From Acidobacteriota bacterium (GTDB taxonomy: Bacteria > Acidobacteriota > Terriglobia > Acidiferrales > UBA7541), in NCBI GenBank assembly GCA_003224525.1, contig QHZB01000232.1:1-45819 (forward strand): a stretch of 45,819 bases of DNA, given 5' to 3'. This document shows positions 8,015 to 17,785 of the stretch, piece after piece (the first letter of the stretch is position 1; the number at the start of each line of letters is the position of its first letter). The notes beneath the pieces were generated by a model. It was not told where the DNA came from. It was given only the letters and a program-made list of their open reading frames with translations, and did not search any database. The position numbers and the translations under genes were made by a program.

Positions 8015-8904
8015 GATTTCTCTCCTCCCGGATGGATGTCCTCATCCTTGCGGTCCTTCGGGCCGAATCGCAGGTAATGCACGAAGAGGCCGATCAATCC
8101 GCCAACCATTGCGACGTTGCCAAGCCACTTCAGCGGCCCCTTCCAGAGTTTTACGGTCCACGGAATACGCGGGTCCTTCGGCAGGCCACCGTAAAGTTCC
8201 GGCCGGGTAGCGTCATGCAGCACGTAAATCACGCCGGTGCCACCAACGCCCGGTGGGTCGTACACGCCGGCATTCGGGAAGTTGGAATGATCGCGAAGTT
8301 GTTTCGCGCGTCCTTCAGCAAGGAACTTCATATCGTCCTTGCTGCCGAAGTGCAGGCAGCCCGTCGGACACGACTTAATGCACGCCGGCTCCAGCCCTTC
8401 GCTCACGCGATCCGTGCACAGCGTGCATTTGAAGACGCGGTTGGTCTTCGGGTTCATCTTCGGAATGTCGAATGGGCATCCCGTGATGCAATATCCGCAG
8501 CCGATGCAGTTGGCCTGCTGGAAATCGACGATGCCATTTGTGTACTGCACGATCGCGCCGTCCGCGGGACACGCCGCCAGGCATCCCGGCTCCGCGCAAT
8601 GCATGCACTGGTTCTTGCGCATCAGCCACATCAGCGTGCCGTCTTCGCGTTCGTGCTCGTTGAAGAGGATCAGGTTCCAGTAATTCCACCGCGTCTCCGG
8701 CATGGTCTGATAGGTATTGTTGAAAACAGTTTCCCCGAACGGCAGGTCGTTCCATTCCATGCACGCCACTTCGCAAGCCTTGCAGCCAATGCATGTCGTG
8801 GTGTCGATGAGTTTCGAGACTTTATATTCGCGCTGCGTGTCTTCGCCGGGAACAGTCCCCGCGTGACCTGAGATTTTTTGGATGCGCAATATTTCCTGGC
8901 TCAT
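8011..8904 (-). CDS. fdnH/fdoH-like: formate dehydrogenase beta subunit (four [4Fe-4S] ferredoxin protein)
   Basis: The 297-residue protein carries the four cysteine clusters of FdnH/FdoH: CIGCKACEVAC, CMHCAEPGCLAACP, CIGCGYCITGCPFD and CTLCTD with CIKSCPTG. A C-terminal hydrophobic segment (GNVAMVGGLIGLFVHYL) is the single membrane anchor seen in this family. It wires electrons from the molybdenum or tungsten subunit to the membrane cytochrome b. It starts 8 bp after the alpha-subunit stop with GAGG a few bases upstream of the ATG. Cysteine content and order are complete, so I expect a functional subunit. Confidence 0.93.
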   Translation of the reverse strand: MSQEILRIQKISGHAGTVPGEDTQREYKVSKLIDTTTCIGCKACEVACMEWNDLPFGETVFNNTYQTMPETRWNYWNLILFNEHEREDGTLMWLMRKNQCMHCAEPGCLAACPADGAIVQYTNGIVDFQQANCIGCGYCITGCPFDIPKMNPKTNRVFKCTLCTDRVSEGLEPACIKSCPTGCLHFGSKDDMKFLAEGRAKQLRDHSNFPNAGVYDPPGVGGTGVIYVLHDATRPELYGGLPKDPRIPWTVKLWKGPLKWLGNVAMVGGLIGLFVHYLRFGPKDRKDEDIHPGGEKS

Positions 8905-8912
8905 GGCATCCT

Positions 8913-11900
8913 CTAGGCTTTCTCGAGCTTCACCAGGAAGCCTTTGAATTCTGGTGTGTAAGCGTTGGGATCAAAGACCGTCGGCGTGAGCAAATTCACC
9001 AGCGTCCGCGCGTCCTTGCCTTCGTCCTCGGCGATTCCCCGATAGCCTTGATGAATGGGAATGCCGATCTGGTAGATTTTTTTGCCGTCGATCATCATGG
9101 CCTTGATACGCTTTGTGACCATGGCTTTCGCGATGTACTCTCCGCGGATGCTCGACACTTTTACCTTCTCGCCCCCGGTGAGCCCCATCTCTTGCGCCAT
9201 CTCCGCGGAAATCTCCACGAACGGCTCCGGAATGAGTTGCACGTTCATGGGATTGTTCTTCGTCCAGTAGTGATAAAGCTCGGTCAGTCGATAGGTCGTG
9301 CATACCACCGTGTAACCGTCCTTCGGCGTGCCGTATTTGTCGTCCGGCGTTTTGAAGCGCTTCACCACCGGATTGTGGGTCTGCTCCGGATGAAGCGGAT
9401 TGTCAATCGGACTTTCGATCGGTTCGTAATGTTCGGGGAGCGGCCCATCGGCGAAGGCCGCTAGCGGCCCAAAGATTCGCCCTACGCCCTCCGGATTCAT
9501 GATGAACGGGCCCATGTGATCTTTCGGCTTGGAATCGATCTTGAAGTCCACTACGTCGTTGCCGGTCCATTTTTGCGTGCTTTCGTTCCACCAGACTTGT
9601 TTTCTCGTTGGATCCCAGGGCTTGCCGTCCACGTCGCACGACGCGCGGTTGTACATCACGCGCCGATTCGCCGGCCAGGACCAGCCCCAGCCCGGATGTA
9701 TGCCCAAATTTGAGGGGTCCGAAGGATCGCGCCGTGCGGTCTGATTTCCCGCCTCGGTGAACGAGCCGGAGTAGATCCAGTTGCCGCAGGAGGTCGTGCC
9801 GTCATCTTTCAGCCATGCGAAGCCGGGAACCTGCTGGCCGGCTTTGACTTGCTGCTTCGTTGCTGGATCCTCGAGATCCGCCAGCGCCTTCCCGTTGATT
9901 TCCTTCAGTACCTCGGCCAGGGGCGGATTCGATGGGACGCTGTAATTCCAAGTCAGGTTCAGGACGGGATCGGGGAATTTGCCGCCGTCCTTCTTGTACA
10001 GTTCGCGGATCTTCAAGAAAATTTGCGCGACGATCCCCTGGTCCGTGCGGCAATCTCCGGGCATCGGCAAGGCGGTATTCTTCCATAGCAGCCATCGCGC
10101 GGAATTGGTGAACGAGCCGTCTTTCTCGGCAAATCCCGCGCAAGGCAAACGATACACGGTCGTTTGAATCTGCTTCATCTCGTCCGTGCTGATCCCCGGC
10201 GACTTCCAAAACTCGCTGGTCTCGTCGGGATAAATCTCGCCGACCACCAGCCAATCCGCCTTTTTCAGCGCGTCAATATTTTTCTTGGAATCGGGACCGA
10301 TCGCTACGCCGTTCATCCCAAAGGCAAACATGCCTTTCACGATGCCGTTGTACATGTTGTCCCACAACTGCACCCACGAATAGTTGCGGTCGACTTTCGG
10401 CAGATAATCGAACGCCCATTCGTTTTGTTTTGCGGCCGCGTCGCCATAAAGGGCTTTTAGATAGCTAACCGCGAATTTCGGCGTGTTGCTCCAATAGTTG
10501 AACGAATCCCACGGGGCGGGCTTCGAGGGCGTCGGCGTAATGCGTTTCATCCAGGAGTCGAAGGAAGTGTCCGCGGGCGTGGGAACCTTCAGATAGCCGG
10601 GCAAATTGTCGAAAATCCCTGCCATGTCCGTGGCGCCCTGAATATTGGAGTGCCCGCGCAACGCGTTGACGCCGCCGCCCGCGCGGCCAACGTTGCCAAG
10701 CAGCAGTTGCAGAATCGCCGCGGTACGAATGATCTGCGTGCCGAAGCTGTGCTGCGTCCATCCGACGGCATAAATAATCGTCCCAGCCTTCTTCATGTCG
10801 CCGTCTTTGCGAATCGAAGTGTACAGGTCGGCGGCCTTAAGGAATTGTTCCTTGGGAATCCCGGTGATGCGCTCGACCATCTCCGGGGTATACCGCGAGT
10901 AATGTTTCTTCAGCAGTTGGAACACACAATTGGGGTTCTGCAGCGATAGATCAAACTCGACTTTTTCCGGCAGCCGGGGAGCAGGAGGAGCGCTTCCGCT
11001 GGGTGGATGCGCCGCGTCACTTCCTCGGCCTCCTCCTGTCCCCGCATAATTCCAGGTAGACTTGTCATAACTCTGCGTCTTGGCGTCAAAGCCGGAAAAA
11101 ACGCCATCCGTGTCGGCGGGCAGCTTGAAATCGCTTTTGACGAGGAACGCCGCGTTCGTGTAGTTGACAAGGTAATCTTTCGCGATGCGATTGTTCTCCA
11201 TAGCATAGTGAACGACGCCGCCGAGGAAGGCGATGTCCGTGCCGGCGCGAATCTGGCAGAAGAGATCGGCGACCGCGGAGGTGCGCGTGAAGCGCGGGTC
11301 GACGGAGATTATCTTTGCATTGCGTGTACGTTTCGCTTCGACCGGCCACTTGAATCCGCAGGGATGGTTCTCGGCAGGATTACCGCCCATGATGAGCATC
11401 ATGTCGGTATTTTTCATGTCCACCCAGCCGTTGGTCATCGCCCCGCGTCCGAACGTTGGTCCCAAACTTGAGACCGTGGGGCCGTGTCAAACTCTGGCCT
11501 GGTTTTCCAGGTGCACGACCCCCAGGGCGCGCATCGATTTCACAACCAGATAGTTAAACTCATTGGTGTCGGTACAGCCGCCGATCCAGGCGACCGATTC
11601 CAGCCGGTTCACCGTGTGTCCCGAGGCATCCTTCTCGACGAAAGTCTCATCGCGCGTCTTTTTCACGCGCGCCGCGATTTCGCTAATCGCATCGTCCCAC
11701 GAAATGTCCTGCCATTCGGTGCCCCCCGGCCGGCGCACCAGGGGCTTCAGCAGGCGTCGGTCGTTCATGATCTCTTGCTGCAGCGAGGAACCCTTCGGGC
11801 ACAGCGTGCCGCGGTTGGTCGGATGATCGGGGTCACCCTCGACGTGCACCACCTGCGCGGTCACATTCTTCGCGCGGTCGCCGATCGTGTAGATGATGGT

Positions 11901-12068
11901 GCCGCAGCCCACCGCGCAGTACGGGCAGGTCGACCGTGTCTCGCTCGCCCGCGCAATCTTCAGCGTGCGCAACTGCGCATACGCCGGCTTCAAATCGAAG
12001 CCAAACACCGCGGCTGCAGCTCCCCCAATGGTTGTTAACTTCAGGAAATCACGGCGGGTAGGATTCAT
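8913..12068 (-). CDS. fdnG/fdoG-like: formate dehydrogenase alpha subunit, selenocysteine-containing, TAT-exported
   Basis: Two collinear frames (12068-11490 and 11486-8913) are one gene of 1051 residues interrupted by an in-frame TGA at 11489-11487, read as selenocysteine 194; E. coli FdnG has Sec at 196 in the same HLENQARV-U-HGPTV context. The N-terminus has a twin-arginine leader (NPTRRDFLKL), then the [4Fe-4S] ligands CPYCAVGCG and LCPKG, and the bis-MGD domains. The ATG at 12068 is preferred to 12086 because GGGAG sits 7 bp upstream. It oxidises formate on the periplasmic side, feeding the beta and gamma subunits. A selB/selA/selC set must exist elsewhere in the genome; none is in this window. 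Confidence 0.95.
11458..11475 (-). promoter_or_regulatory. bacterial SECIS hairpin for formate dehydrogenase
   Basis: Directly after the TGA, the message folds as GGTCTC-AAGTTT-GGGACC: a 6-bp stem (one G-U pair) with a 6-nt loop containing the G-U characteristic of SelB-bound loops. It starts 11 nt downstream of the UGA, as in E. coli fdhF and fdnG. This supports Sec decoding rather than a nonsense mutation. Confidence 0.85.
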
Positions 12069-12126
12069 GCTGGGACTCCCATCCACGAGAAGTAAAGTGA
12101 GGTAGGGTGCGCCTCGCGGAATCTAT

Positions 12127-12155
12127 TTAATAGAACTTGGCAGGCAGTGTGTCAA
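12127..12155 (-). promoter_or_regulatory. sigma70-like promoter of the formate dehydrogenase operon
   Basis: On the minus strand there is a perfect TTGACA (12155-12150), a 17-bp spacer and TATTAA (12132-12127). The predicted start of transcription is near 12120, about 50 bp before the alpha-subunit ATG. The rest of the 12087-12611 gap holds no gene that I can support; three scattered CACACAAA/TTTGTGT-like words were seen without a convincing dyad. Confidence 0.65.
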
Positions 12156-12611
12156 GCGATGATTTCTGAAAATTCGCAGGGACTCCAAGGGCTCAAATTT
12201 CATGTGTCCATCAACTCGTCCCGCGCATCTCACACAAATTCCTTGATGTGTTTTGCTCCTCCGGCAGCCGATTATCTGCCCAAAGTTTCAATCACCAGGC
12301 GCGCCGGCTCCGCGGGAGCAACCGCCCGCGCCTTTCTTCTATTCCGTACGGGTGTTCCTGTGTCGAATCACACAAATCCAGGCCTTCCTGCCATTTTGGG
12401 GTCCTGCCAGCCCTGGCATGCCTTGGACTAACGCCCCTTCGGAGCCGGCCGTCCGCCGGGCACTAAAAAGGAATTTCAGCCCGAATCGCCGATTGCTGGG
12501 TTACAATGGTGGGTTCCCCGATCCTGTACCGAGCCATTTGTGTAATTTTCTGGCTCTGCCGTACGTAACCTAAGTTGTGTCTTTGCATCGATACAAGGAG
12601 CCCGCGGCCCC

Positions 12612-13868
12612 ATGGCAACTTCACAAGTCTCCGCAAAACCTGACCTCGGATCTCTCCGCATCCACGATGGCCAGCGGAGCAAGACTGGAACTGGCAAGCG
12701 GGTCATTTTCGCCGCCATACCGGTCCTCATTTTCGCGGGTATAGTCGTTGCCGCCTACGCTTTCCGCAGTCAGAAGCCGATGGTGGAGGTTGCCACAGCC
12801 ACGAAGCCCGAAGCAGGCGGCCGACAGACTGCCCTGAATGCCAGCGGCTACATCACGCCTCGACGTCGCGCCACCATCGCTGCCAAGATTACCGGCCGCG
12901 TCACCGGGGTATTCTTCGACGAAGGCACACGCGTTGCGGAGGGGCAGCTCCTTGCCACGCTCGATGATGCCGACGTCAAGCGCTCCCTCGATTCCGCCAA
13001 AGCCGACCGCGACGCCTCCCAAGCCGCCATCGCCGACTATGAGGTTCAGCTTAAGAACGCGCAGATTCTGCTTCATCGCGCGGAGCAGCTTCAGAAAGCT
13101 GGCGTGCAGACACAAGAGGCCCTGGACAACGCTGCGACGGCTGCGGACAGCCTGAAGGCCAAAATTGAGCTCGCCAAGCAGCAGGTGGCGGCCTCCGAAG
13201 CGCGCATCGGCGTTGCGCAACAGGCCGTGGACAATTGCACGATTCGCGCACCGTTTGCGGGCATTGTCGTGTCCAAGGACGCGCAGGTTGGCGAGATGGT
13301 CTCGCCGAATTCCGCCGGTGGCGGCTTTACACGCACCGGCATTGCGACGATTGTGGATATGAAATCTAACGAAATTGAAGTCGACGTCAACGAGTCGTAC
13401 ATTGCGCGCGTCGAAAACGGCCAGCAGGTTACAGCAACTCTGGATGCCTATCCGGACAAGCCGATTCCTTCTAAAGTGCGGACGGTCATCCCCACGGCCG
13501 ACCGGCAGAAGGCCACCGTCAAGGTGCGTATCACCATCCTGAATCTGGGAAAATACGATTTCATTTTGCCGGACATGGGCGTGAAGGTGGCTTTCCTGGA
13601 AAATGAGCGGCCCGCAGCAAAGGACAAGAGCAAAGACAAGGGGCCGCAGGCGGTGGCGTTCATCCCCAAGGGCGCGGTGCGCTCCGATGCGAATGCTTCT
13701 TTTGTCTTCCTGGTTCGCGATGGAAGAGTCGAGCGCCGCGCCGTAAGCCTCGGCATGGATCGCGGAACGGACGTCGCGATACTGGCGGGCGTCACCCCTG
13801 GTGACTCGCTGGTCGTCAAAGGGCCTGAAAGTTTGCATGATGGTGACAAAATTGAAATCCGTCAGTAG
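12612..13868 (+). CDS. periplasmic adaptor (HlyD/MacA-like) of an ABC exporter
   Basis: A 418-residue membrane-fusion protein with one N-terminal membrane anchor (about residues 34-53), a lipoyl half-motif (ITGRVTGVFFDEGTRV), a heptad-rich coiled-coil hairpin around residues 115-205, the second lipoyl half (CTIRAPFAGIVVSKDAQVGEMV), then beta-barrel and membrane-proximal domains. It forms the periplasmic part of a tripartite exporter. It is first in an operon with an ATPase (9 bp downstream) and two FtsX-type permeases, the arrangement of DevBCA and MacAB-like systems. No outer-membrane TolC-like gene is adjacent, so it may share one. AGGAG lies about 11 bp before the ATG. Confidence 0.9.
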   Translation: MATSQVSAKPDLGSLRIHDGQRSKTGTGKRVIFAAIPVLIFAGIVVAAYAFRSQKPMVEVATATKPEAGGRQTALNASGYITPRRRATIAAKITGRVTGVFFDEGTRVAEGQLLATLDDADVKRSLDSAKADRDASQAAIADYEVQLKNAQILLHRAEQLQKAGVQTQEALDNAATAADSLKAKIELAKQQVAASEARIGVAQQAVDNCTIRAPFAGIVVSKDAQVGEMVSPNSAGGGFTRTGIATIVDMKSNEIEVDVNESYIARVENGQQVTATLDAYPDKPIPSKVRTVIPTADRQKATVKVRITILNLGKYDFILPDMGVKVAFLENERPAAKDKSKDKGPQAVAFIPKGAVRSDANASFVFLVRDGRVERRAVSLGMDRGTDVAILAGVTPGDSLVVKGPESLHDGDKIEIRQ

Positions 13869-13877
13869 GAGCCCAGC

Positions 13878-14621
13878 ATGATTCGAGTCGATGGACGAGA
13901 CGAATCACCTAGCCTCATCCGAGTCCGCGGTTTGAACAAGACCTACAGCCGCGGCGGCGAGAAAATCCAGGTCTTACAGGGTCTGAACCTCGACGTGGAC
14001 AAGGGCGACTTTGTCGCTTTCATGGGCCCCAGCGGCTCCGGAAAGACCACGCTGCTGAATCTCCTCGGCGGTCTCGACGTGCCCTCAGCGGGCAGCATCA
14101 CCGTCGACGGCGACGAAATCACGCACATGTCGGGGAGCAAGCTGACGCAGTGGCGGGCCCGCCACGTCGGCTTCATCTTCCAGATGTACAACCTCATTCC
14201 CGTGCTCACCGCCTATCAAAACGTCGAGCTTCCGCTTCTCTTGACCAAGCTGTCCAAAGCGGATCGCCGCAAGCACGTCGAAACCGCTCTTGGCGTCGTC
14301 AATCTGGCCGATCGCATGCATCACTACCCCCGTCAGCTCTCCGGCGGACAGGAGCAGCGCGTCACTATCGCTCGCGCCATAGTTTCCGACCCCACCTTCC
14401 TGCTCTGCGACGAGCCCACCGGCGACCTGGACCGCAAGAGCGCCGATGAAATCATGGCCCTCATCGATGAGCTGGTCGGCAAGTACAATAAAACGATTCT
14501 GATGGTCACGCATGACCCGGTTGTTGCCGCGCGTGCACACACCACACTGCATTTGGAGAAAGGCGTGCTCATCGAAGGCGACAAATCCAAACAGGCGGTT
14601 CTGGCCGGAGGTGCCGCATGA
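13878..14621 (+). CDS. ABC transporter ATPase, MacB/LolD-type
   Basis: The 247-residue nucleotide-binding subunit has all core motifs: Walker A GPSGSGKTTLLN, Q-loop in GFIFQMYNL, signature LSGGQEQR, Walker B LLCDEPTGDLD and the H-loop MVTHD. The DLDRKSADEIMALI segment after Walker B is typical of the MacB/LolD/FtsE class that powers mechanotransmission rather than substrate passage through the membrane domain. AGGAG precedes the ATG by about 7 bp. Its stop overlaps the next permease start as ATGA, giving translational coupling. Confidence 0.94.
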   Translation: MIRVDGRDESPSLIRVRGLNKTYSRGGEKIQVLQGLNLDVDKGDFVAFMGPSGSGKTTLLNLLGGLDVPSAGSITVDGDEITHMSGSKLTQWRARHVGFIFQMYNLIPVLTAYQNVELPLLLTKLSKADRRKHVETALGVVNLADRMHHYPRQLSGGQEQRVTIARAIVSDPTFLLCDEPTGDLDRKSADEIMALIDELVGKYNKTILMVTHDPVVAARAHTTLHLEKGVLIEGDKSKQAVLAGGAA

Positions 14622-15766
14622 AATTCAGCCGCTTGATCCTCGCCAATCTGTTCCGCAAGAAGGTTCGCCTCATCCTCACCATCGGCTCTTTTGCCGTCGC
14701 TCTGGTACTCTTCACCTTTCTTGCCGTGGTGAAGAGCGCCTTCAGCCGCGGCACGGAAATCGCCGGCGCGGACCGCCTGATCGTCGTCAGCCGCATCGGT
14801 CTTATGCAATTAATGCCGATCTCCCACCGCGACAAAATCCTTGCCATTCCGGGCGTCAAGGCCGTCACCCACAATCACTGGTTCGGCGGTGTTTATCAGG
14901 ATGAAAAGAACTTCTTTCCGCAGTTTGTCATCGACCCCGAAAATCAACGCCAGGTGATGACTGAGCTTGTGGTACCTGACGAGCAGTGGAACAATTTCAT
15001 GAAAGACCGCCAGGGCGCCATCGCGGGCGCCCGCACGGCCGCACGCTTCCATTGGAAAATTGGCGATCGCATCCCCATCAAAACAACTCTGTACGGCGGC
15101 GGCTCTTCGGAGTTCAATCTCGACGGGATTTATCACAGCGATCGGCCCGGTGGCGACGAGAGCCAGTTTTGGCTGCAGTGGAAATATTTTGACGAGAACG
15201 CACCAGCTGTGGTCAAGAGCACGGCCGGATGGTACGTGGTTAAGCTGGATAGCCCCGATGACGCCGTCCGAGTTGCCAAGGCCATTGACGAAAAGTTTGC
15301 CAACTCGTCGTTTGAGACCAAGACCGAGACGGAATCTGCCTTCGCCGCATATTTCGTCAAGCAGTTCGGAAACATCGAGCTCTTAATCCTCACCATCGGG
15401 AGCGTCGTTTTCTTTACGTTACTCTTAGTTACCGGAAACACTATGGCTATCTCTGTGCGGGAGCGCACCTCAGAACTGGCGGTCCTAAAAGCCATTGGCT
15501 TTTCCGGGCGCGCTGTCCTTTTCTTCGTTCTGGCAGAGTCCGTGGTCATCGCCCTCGTTGGCGGTTTCCTAGGCTTGACGCTGGCCTACTTGGCCATCCC
15601 TGTTATCGGCGTGGCTCTCACCGGCCTTCTGCCCCCTCTGATTCTTTCCAAGTCGCTCCTGACGATTGGCCTTGGTTTCGCCCTCTTTGTTGGCGCCGCC
15701 AGCGGCCTGCTGCCGGGGATCGGCGCCATGCGTATGCGCGTCGTTAACGCGTTGAGGAGAGCCTGA
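14618..15766 (+). CDS. FtsX/MacB-type ABC permease (first of two)
   Basis: A 382-residue permease with the four-helix topology of the MacB/DevC family: one N-terminal transmembrane segment after RKKVRLILTIG, a large periplasmic domain of roughly 200 residues, and three C-terminal transmembrane segments containing the family signature SVRERTSELAVLKAIGF in the cytoplasmic loop. It probably pairs with the following permease as a heterodimer. The start codon overlaps the ATPase stop, and its stop is one base from the next ATG. Cargo is not evident from sequence. Confidence 0.92.
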   Translation: MKFSRLILANLFRKKVRLILTIGSFAVALVLFTFLAVVKSAFSRGTEIAGADRLIVVSRIGLMQLMPISHRDKILAIPGVKAVTHNHWFGGVYQDEKNFFPQFVIDPENQRQVMTELVVPDEQWNNFMKDRQGAIAGARTAARFHWKIGDRIPIKTTLYGGGSSEFNLDGIYHSDRPGGDESQFWLQWKYFDENAPAVVKSTAGWYVVKLDSPDDAVRVAKAIDEKFANSSFETKTETESAFAAYFVKQFGNIELLILTIGSVVFFTLLLVTGNTMAISVRERTSELAVLKAIGFSGRAVLFFVLAESVVIALVGGFLGLTLAYLAIPVIGVALTGLLPPLILSKSLLTIGLGFALFVGAASGLLPGIGAMRMRVVNALRRA

Positions 15767-15767
15767 A

Positions 15768-16937
15768 ATGGCCATTCCACTCGTTTACAACGTTCGGAGC
15801 GTCAAAGCTCGCTGGACCTCCACAATCGTTGCGGTGGTGGGGATTGCCGGAACCGTGGGTGTCTTCGTTGCCATGTTGTCGCTCGCGCGCGGATTCAGAG
15901 CCACACTTGTTTCTTCCGGCTCCGCGGACAACGCGCTCATCACCCGCGCAGGGGCAACGTCCGAAATGACCAGTGGAGTCTCTCTCGATTCGGTCAAAAT
16001 TATCCAGGATGCTCCAGGCATCGCTCGTGGGGCCGACGGCCCGTTGCTGACACCGGAGGCTGTCCTGATGGCGCCGATTCCATTGCGATCCACCGGCACG
16101 GATGCCAACGTTGAGCTTCGCGGTGTCGCGCCAAACGTTTTTGCCATTCGCAGCAATGTCAAAATCATCGAGGGCCGCATGTTTCGGCCTGGTCTGTCCG
16201 AGCTCATCGTCGGCAAAAACGCCAAGGCGACCTATTCGGGCTTGACTCTGGGAAGCGCCATTGGGCTTGGTAGCGCACGTTGGCAAGTGGTGGGTATCTT
16301 TGACGCCGGCGGAAGCGCCTTCGATTCCGAGGTTTGGGGCGACGCCCACCTCCTGAACGGCGCCTATAAGCGTCCCGACACTTTTTCTCAGTCCGTTACC
16401 GTGCACCTTGCTTCGCCTGCCGCCCTTCAACAATTGAGGGACACTCTCACTGCCGATCCGCGTTTGAATGTGGACGTAACCCGCGAAATCGACTACTACG
16501 CCAAGCAGTCCACGCGCATGACCCAGCTCATCACTATACTTGGCGGGTTTGTCGCGTTGATCATGGCCATTGGCGCGGTCTTTGGCGCTCTCAACACCAT
16601 GTACTCCGCCGTCGCCGAACGCGGACGTGAAATTGCCACCATGCGCGCGCTCGGCTTTAACTCTTGGAACGTCGTCCTCTCATTTCTCTTTGAAGCTCTC
16701 TTGATTTCTTTTGTTGGCGGCCTCGTTGGCTGCCTCGCCGTTCTGCCCCTCAACGGCCTGACCACCAGCACCATGAATTTTCAGACTTTTTCCAACCTGG
16801 CCTTCGCCTTCAAGATCACCCTTGATCTTCTTTGGATGGGCGTTCTCTTCGCTCTGGTCATGGGTGTCCTCGGTGGCATGCCCCCCGCAATCCGCGCTGC
16901 AAGCCGTCCCGTGGCCACAGCCCTCCGCGAATTGTAG
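15768..16937 (+). CDS. FtsX/MacB-type ABC permease (second of two)
   Basis: A 389-residue paralogue of the preceding permease with the same topology: an N-terminal transmembrane helix after SVKARWTSTIVAVV, a periplasmic core domain, then three C-terminal helices with the conserved AERGREIATMRALGFN loop. Two different FtsX-type subunits in one operon suggest a heteromeric exporter rather than a MacB homodimer. It closes the four-gene operon. No terminator with a clear T-run was found before the convergent gene at 17020. Confidence 0.92.
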   Translation: MAIPLVYNVRSVKARWTSTIVAVVGIAGTVGVFVAMLSLARGFRATLVSSGSADNALITRAGATSEMTSGVSLDSVKIIQDAPGIARGADGPLLTPEAVLMAPIPLRSTGTDANVELRGVAPNVFAIRSNVKIIEGRMFRPGLSELIVGKNAKATYSGLTLGSAIGLGSARWQVVGIFDAGGSAFDSEVWGDAHLLNGAYKRPDTFSQSVTVHLASPAALQQLRDTLTADPRLNVDVTREIDYYAKQSTRMTQLITILGGFVALIMAIGAVFGALNTMYSAVAERGREIATMRALGFNSWNVVLSFLFEALLISFVGGLVGCLAVLPLNGLTTSTMNFQTFSNLAFAFKITLDLLWMGVLFALVMGVLGGMPPAIRAASRPVATALREL

Positions 16938-17019
16938 CGGCAAGTGCATCCCCAACTGCCAAGACAGAGTCATGTAAGACGGTGGCATCCTATGGATTAT
17001 TTCTCAAAACTCAAACTGA

Positions 17020-17448
17020 TTAATCGGCGAGCTTCAATTTTTCCAAGTACGCGCTAAAGGCAGCCTTTACCTTGGGAGGATCGGGCGGTTTGCCCTTCGC
17101 GTCGGTGATCAGAGAGATAAAATCGTCCATGGCCTTGTCGATCTGTTCAAACAGGCCATGATTGGTCTTCGAAAGCGCCGTATCTCCGCCATAGTCTTCC
17201 GCTTTGTCCCACACTCTTTCGAGCACCTTGGCCATTAGCGCGGCCGCCGCCAGGTCGCCTTTCTGGAAATCCGCATAGACGTGTTGCGCCAGGGCGCGGT
17301 ACGCTCCCATTTTCGAGTTATCCACGCCATTCTGTTGTGCGACCTTCTTCCCTTGCCCCCAAGCCGGTGCGTTGGCCGCGCCGGCCGTAAGCAAAACAAG
17401 AAGCAAAGCAAGGAGGGGCCGGATCGTTCTGTAGGTAGGGAATGTCAT
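17020..17448 (-). CDS. secreted hypothetical protein, helical
   Basis: The start at 17448 is chosen because GGAG lies 5 bp upstream and the 142-residue product then has a clean signal peptide (TIRPLLALLLVLLTAG, cleavage near AWGQG). The mature part is predicted mostly helical and acidic/basic mixed (YADFQKGDLAAAALMAKVLE, AMDDFISLITDAK), without cysteines. I do not recognise a named family; it resembles small periplasmic helical proteins. It converges on the exporter operon, with no shared direction, so context gives no function. Confidence 0.65.
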   Translation of the reverse strand: MTFPTYRTIRPLLALLLVLLTAGAANAPAWGQGKKVAQQNGVDNSKMGAYRALAQHVYADFQKGDLAAAALMAKVLERVWDKAEDYGGDTALSKTNHGLFEQIDKAMDDFISLITDAKGKPPDPPKVKAAFSAYLEKLKLAD

Positions 17449-17785
17449 TGCTTCTCCGTGGCTCACGAATTGGTTTGTCTCGCGAGCGCCTGAATTCACA
17501 TGAGCTTTCGCCTGCAATATTTTTTAGCACGATTCGAAAGAATTTGAACCCTGTGGGTGAGCCCGTCTGTGAGCAAAAGGGTACGTATACCCGCTGTGTG
17601 CTTCGAATCGGTCTCAGCTGGTATGGGGAATTCGGGTGGAGCACCCGCAAGCTCGCCGGGCGGCAGAACCCATATCCAATCCTTTACTGCCATTTTCGAA
17701 TCCGTGCTTTACACTTGCTTATCATGTCCTTTGACGATTCAAGGACTGCGACCCTAGCCTAGGTAGGAAGGATCCTGGCAGCCGC
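17449..17785. other. divergent intergenic region
   Basis: The stretch separates two divergently transcribed genes and should hold promoters for both. A TTTACA word near 17708 lacks a matching -10 at the right distance. No further gene, repeat or RNA is supported. Confidence 0.3.

Noticed and set aside
6525-8045. 506-residue minus-strand frame
   Set aside because: Its first 230 residues lie out of frame over the gamma-subunit gene. Only the part from ATG 7355 is real (FdhE).
11487-11489. TGA as a nonsense mutation splitting the formate dehydrogenase gene
   Set aside because: Context, position 194 and the SECIS hairpin identify it as selenocysteine.
12357-12375. TGTG-N6-CACA dyad as a CRP/FNR site
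   Set aside because: Spacing is two bases short of the CRP-type consensus, and it lies more than 200 bp from the formate dehydrogenase promoter.
12621-13838. 405-residue minus-strand frame
   Set aside because: Shadow of the membrane-fusion protein gene on the plus strand, which has complete domain motifs.
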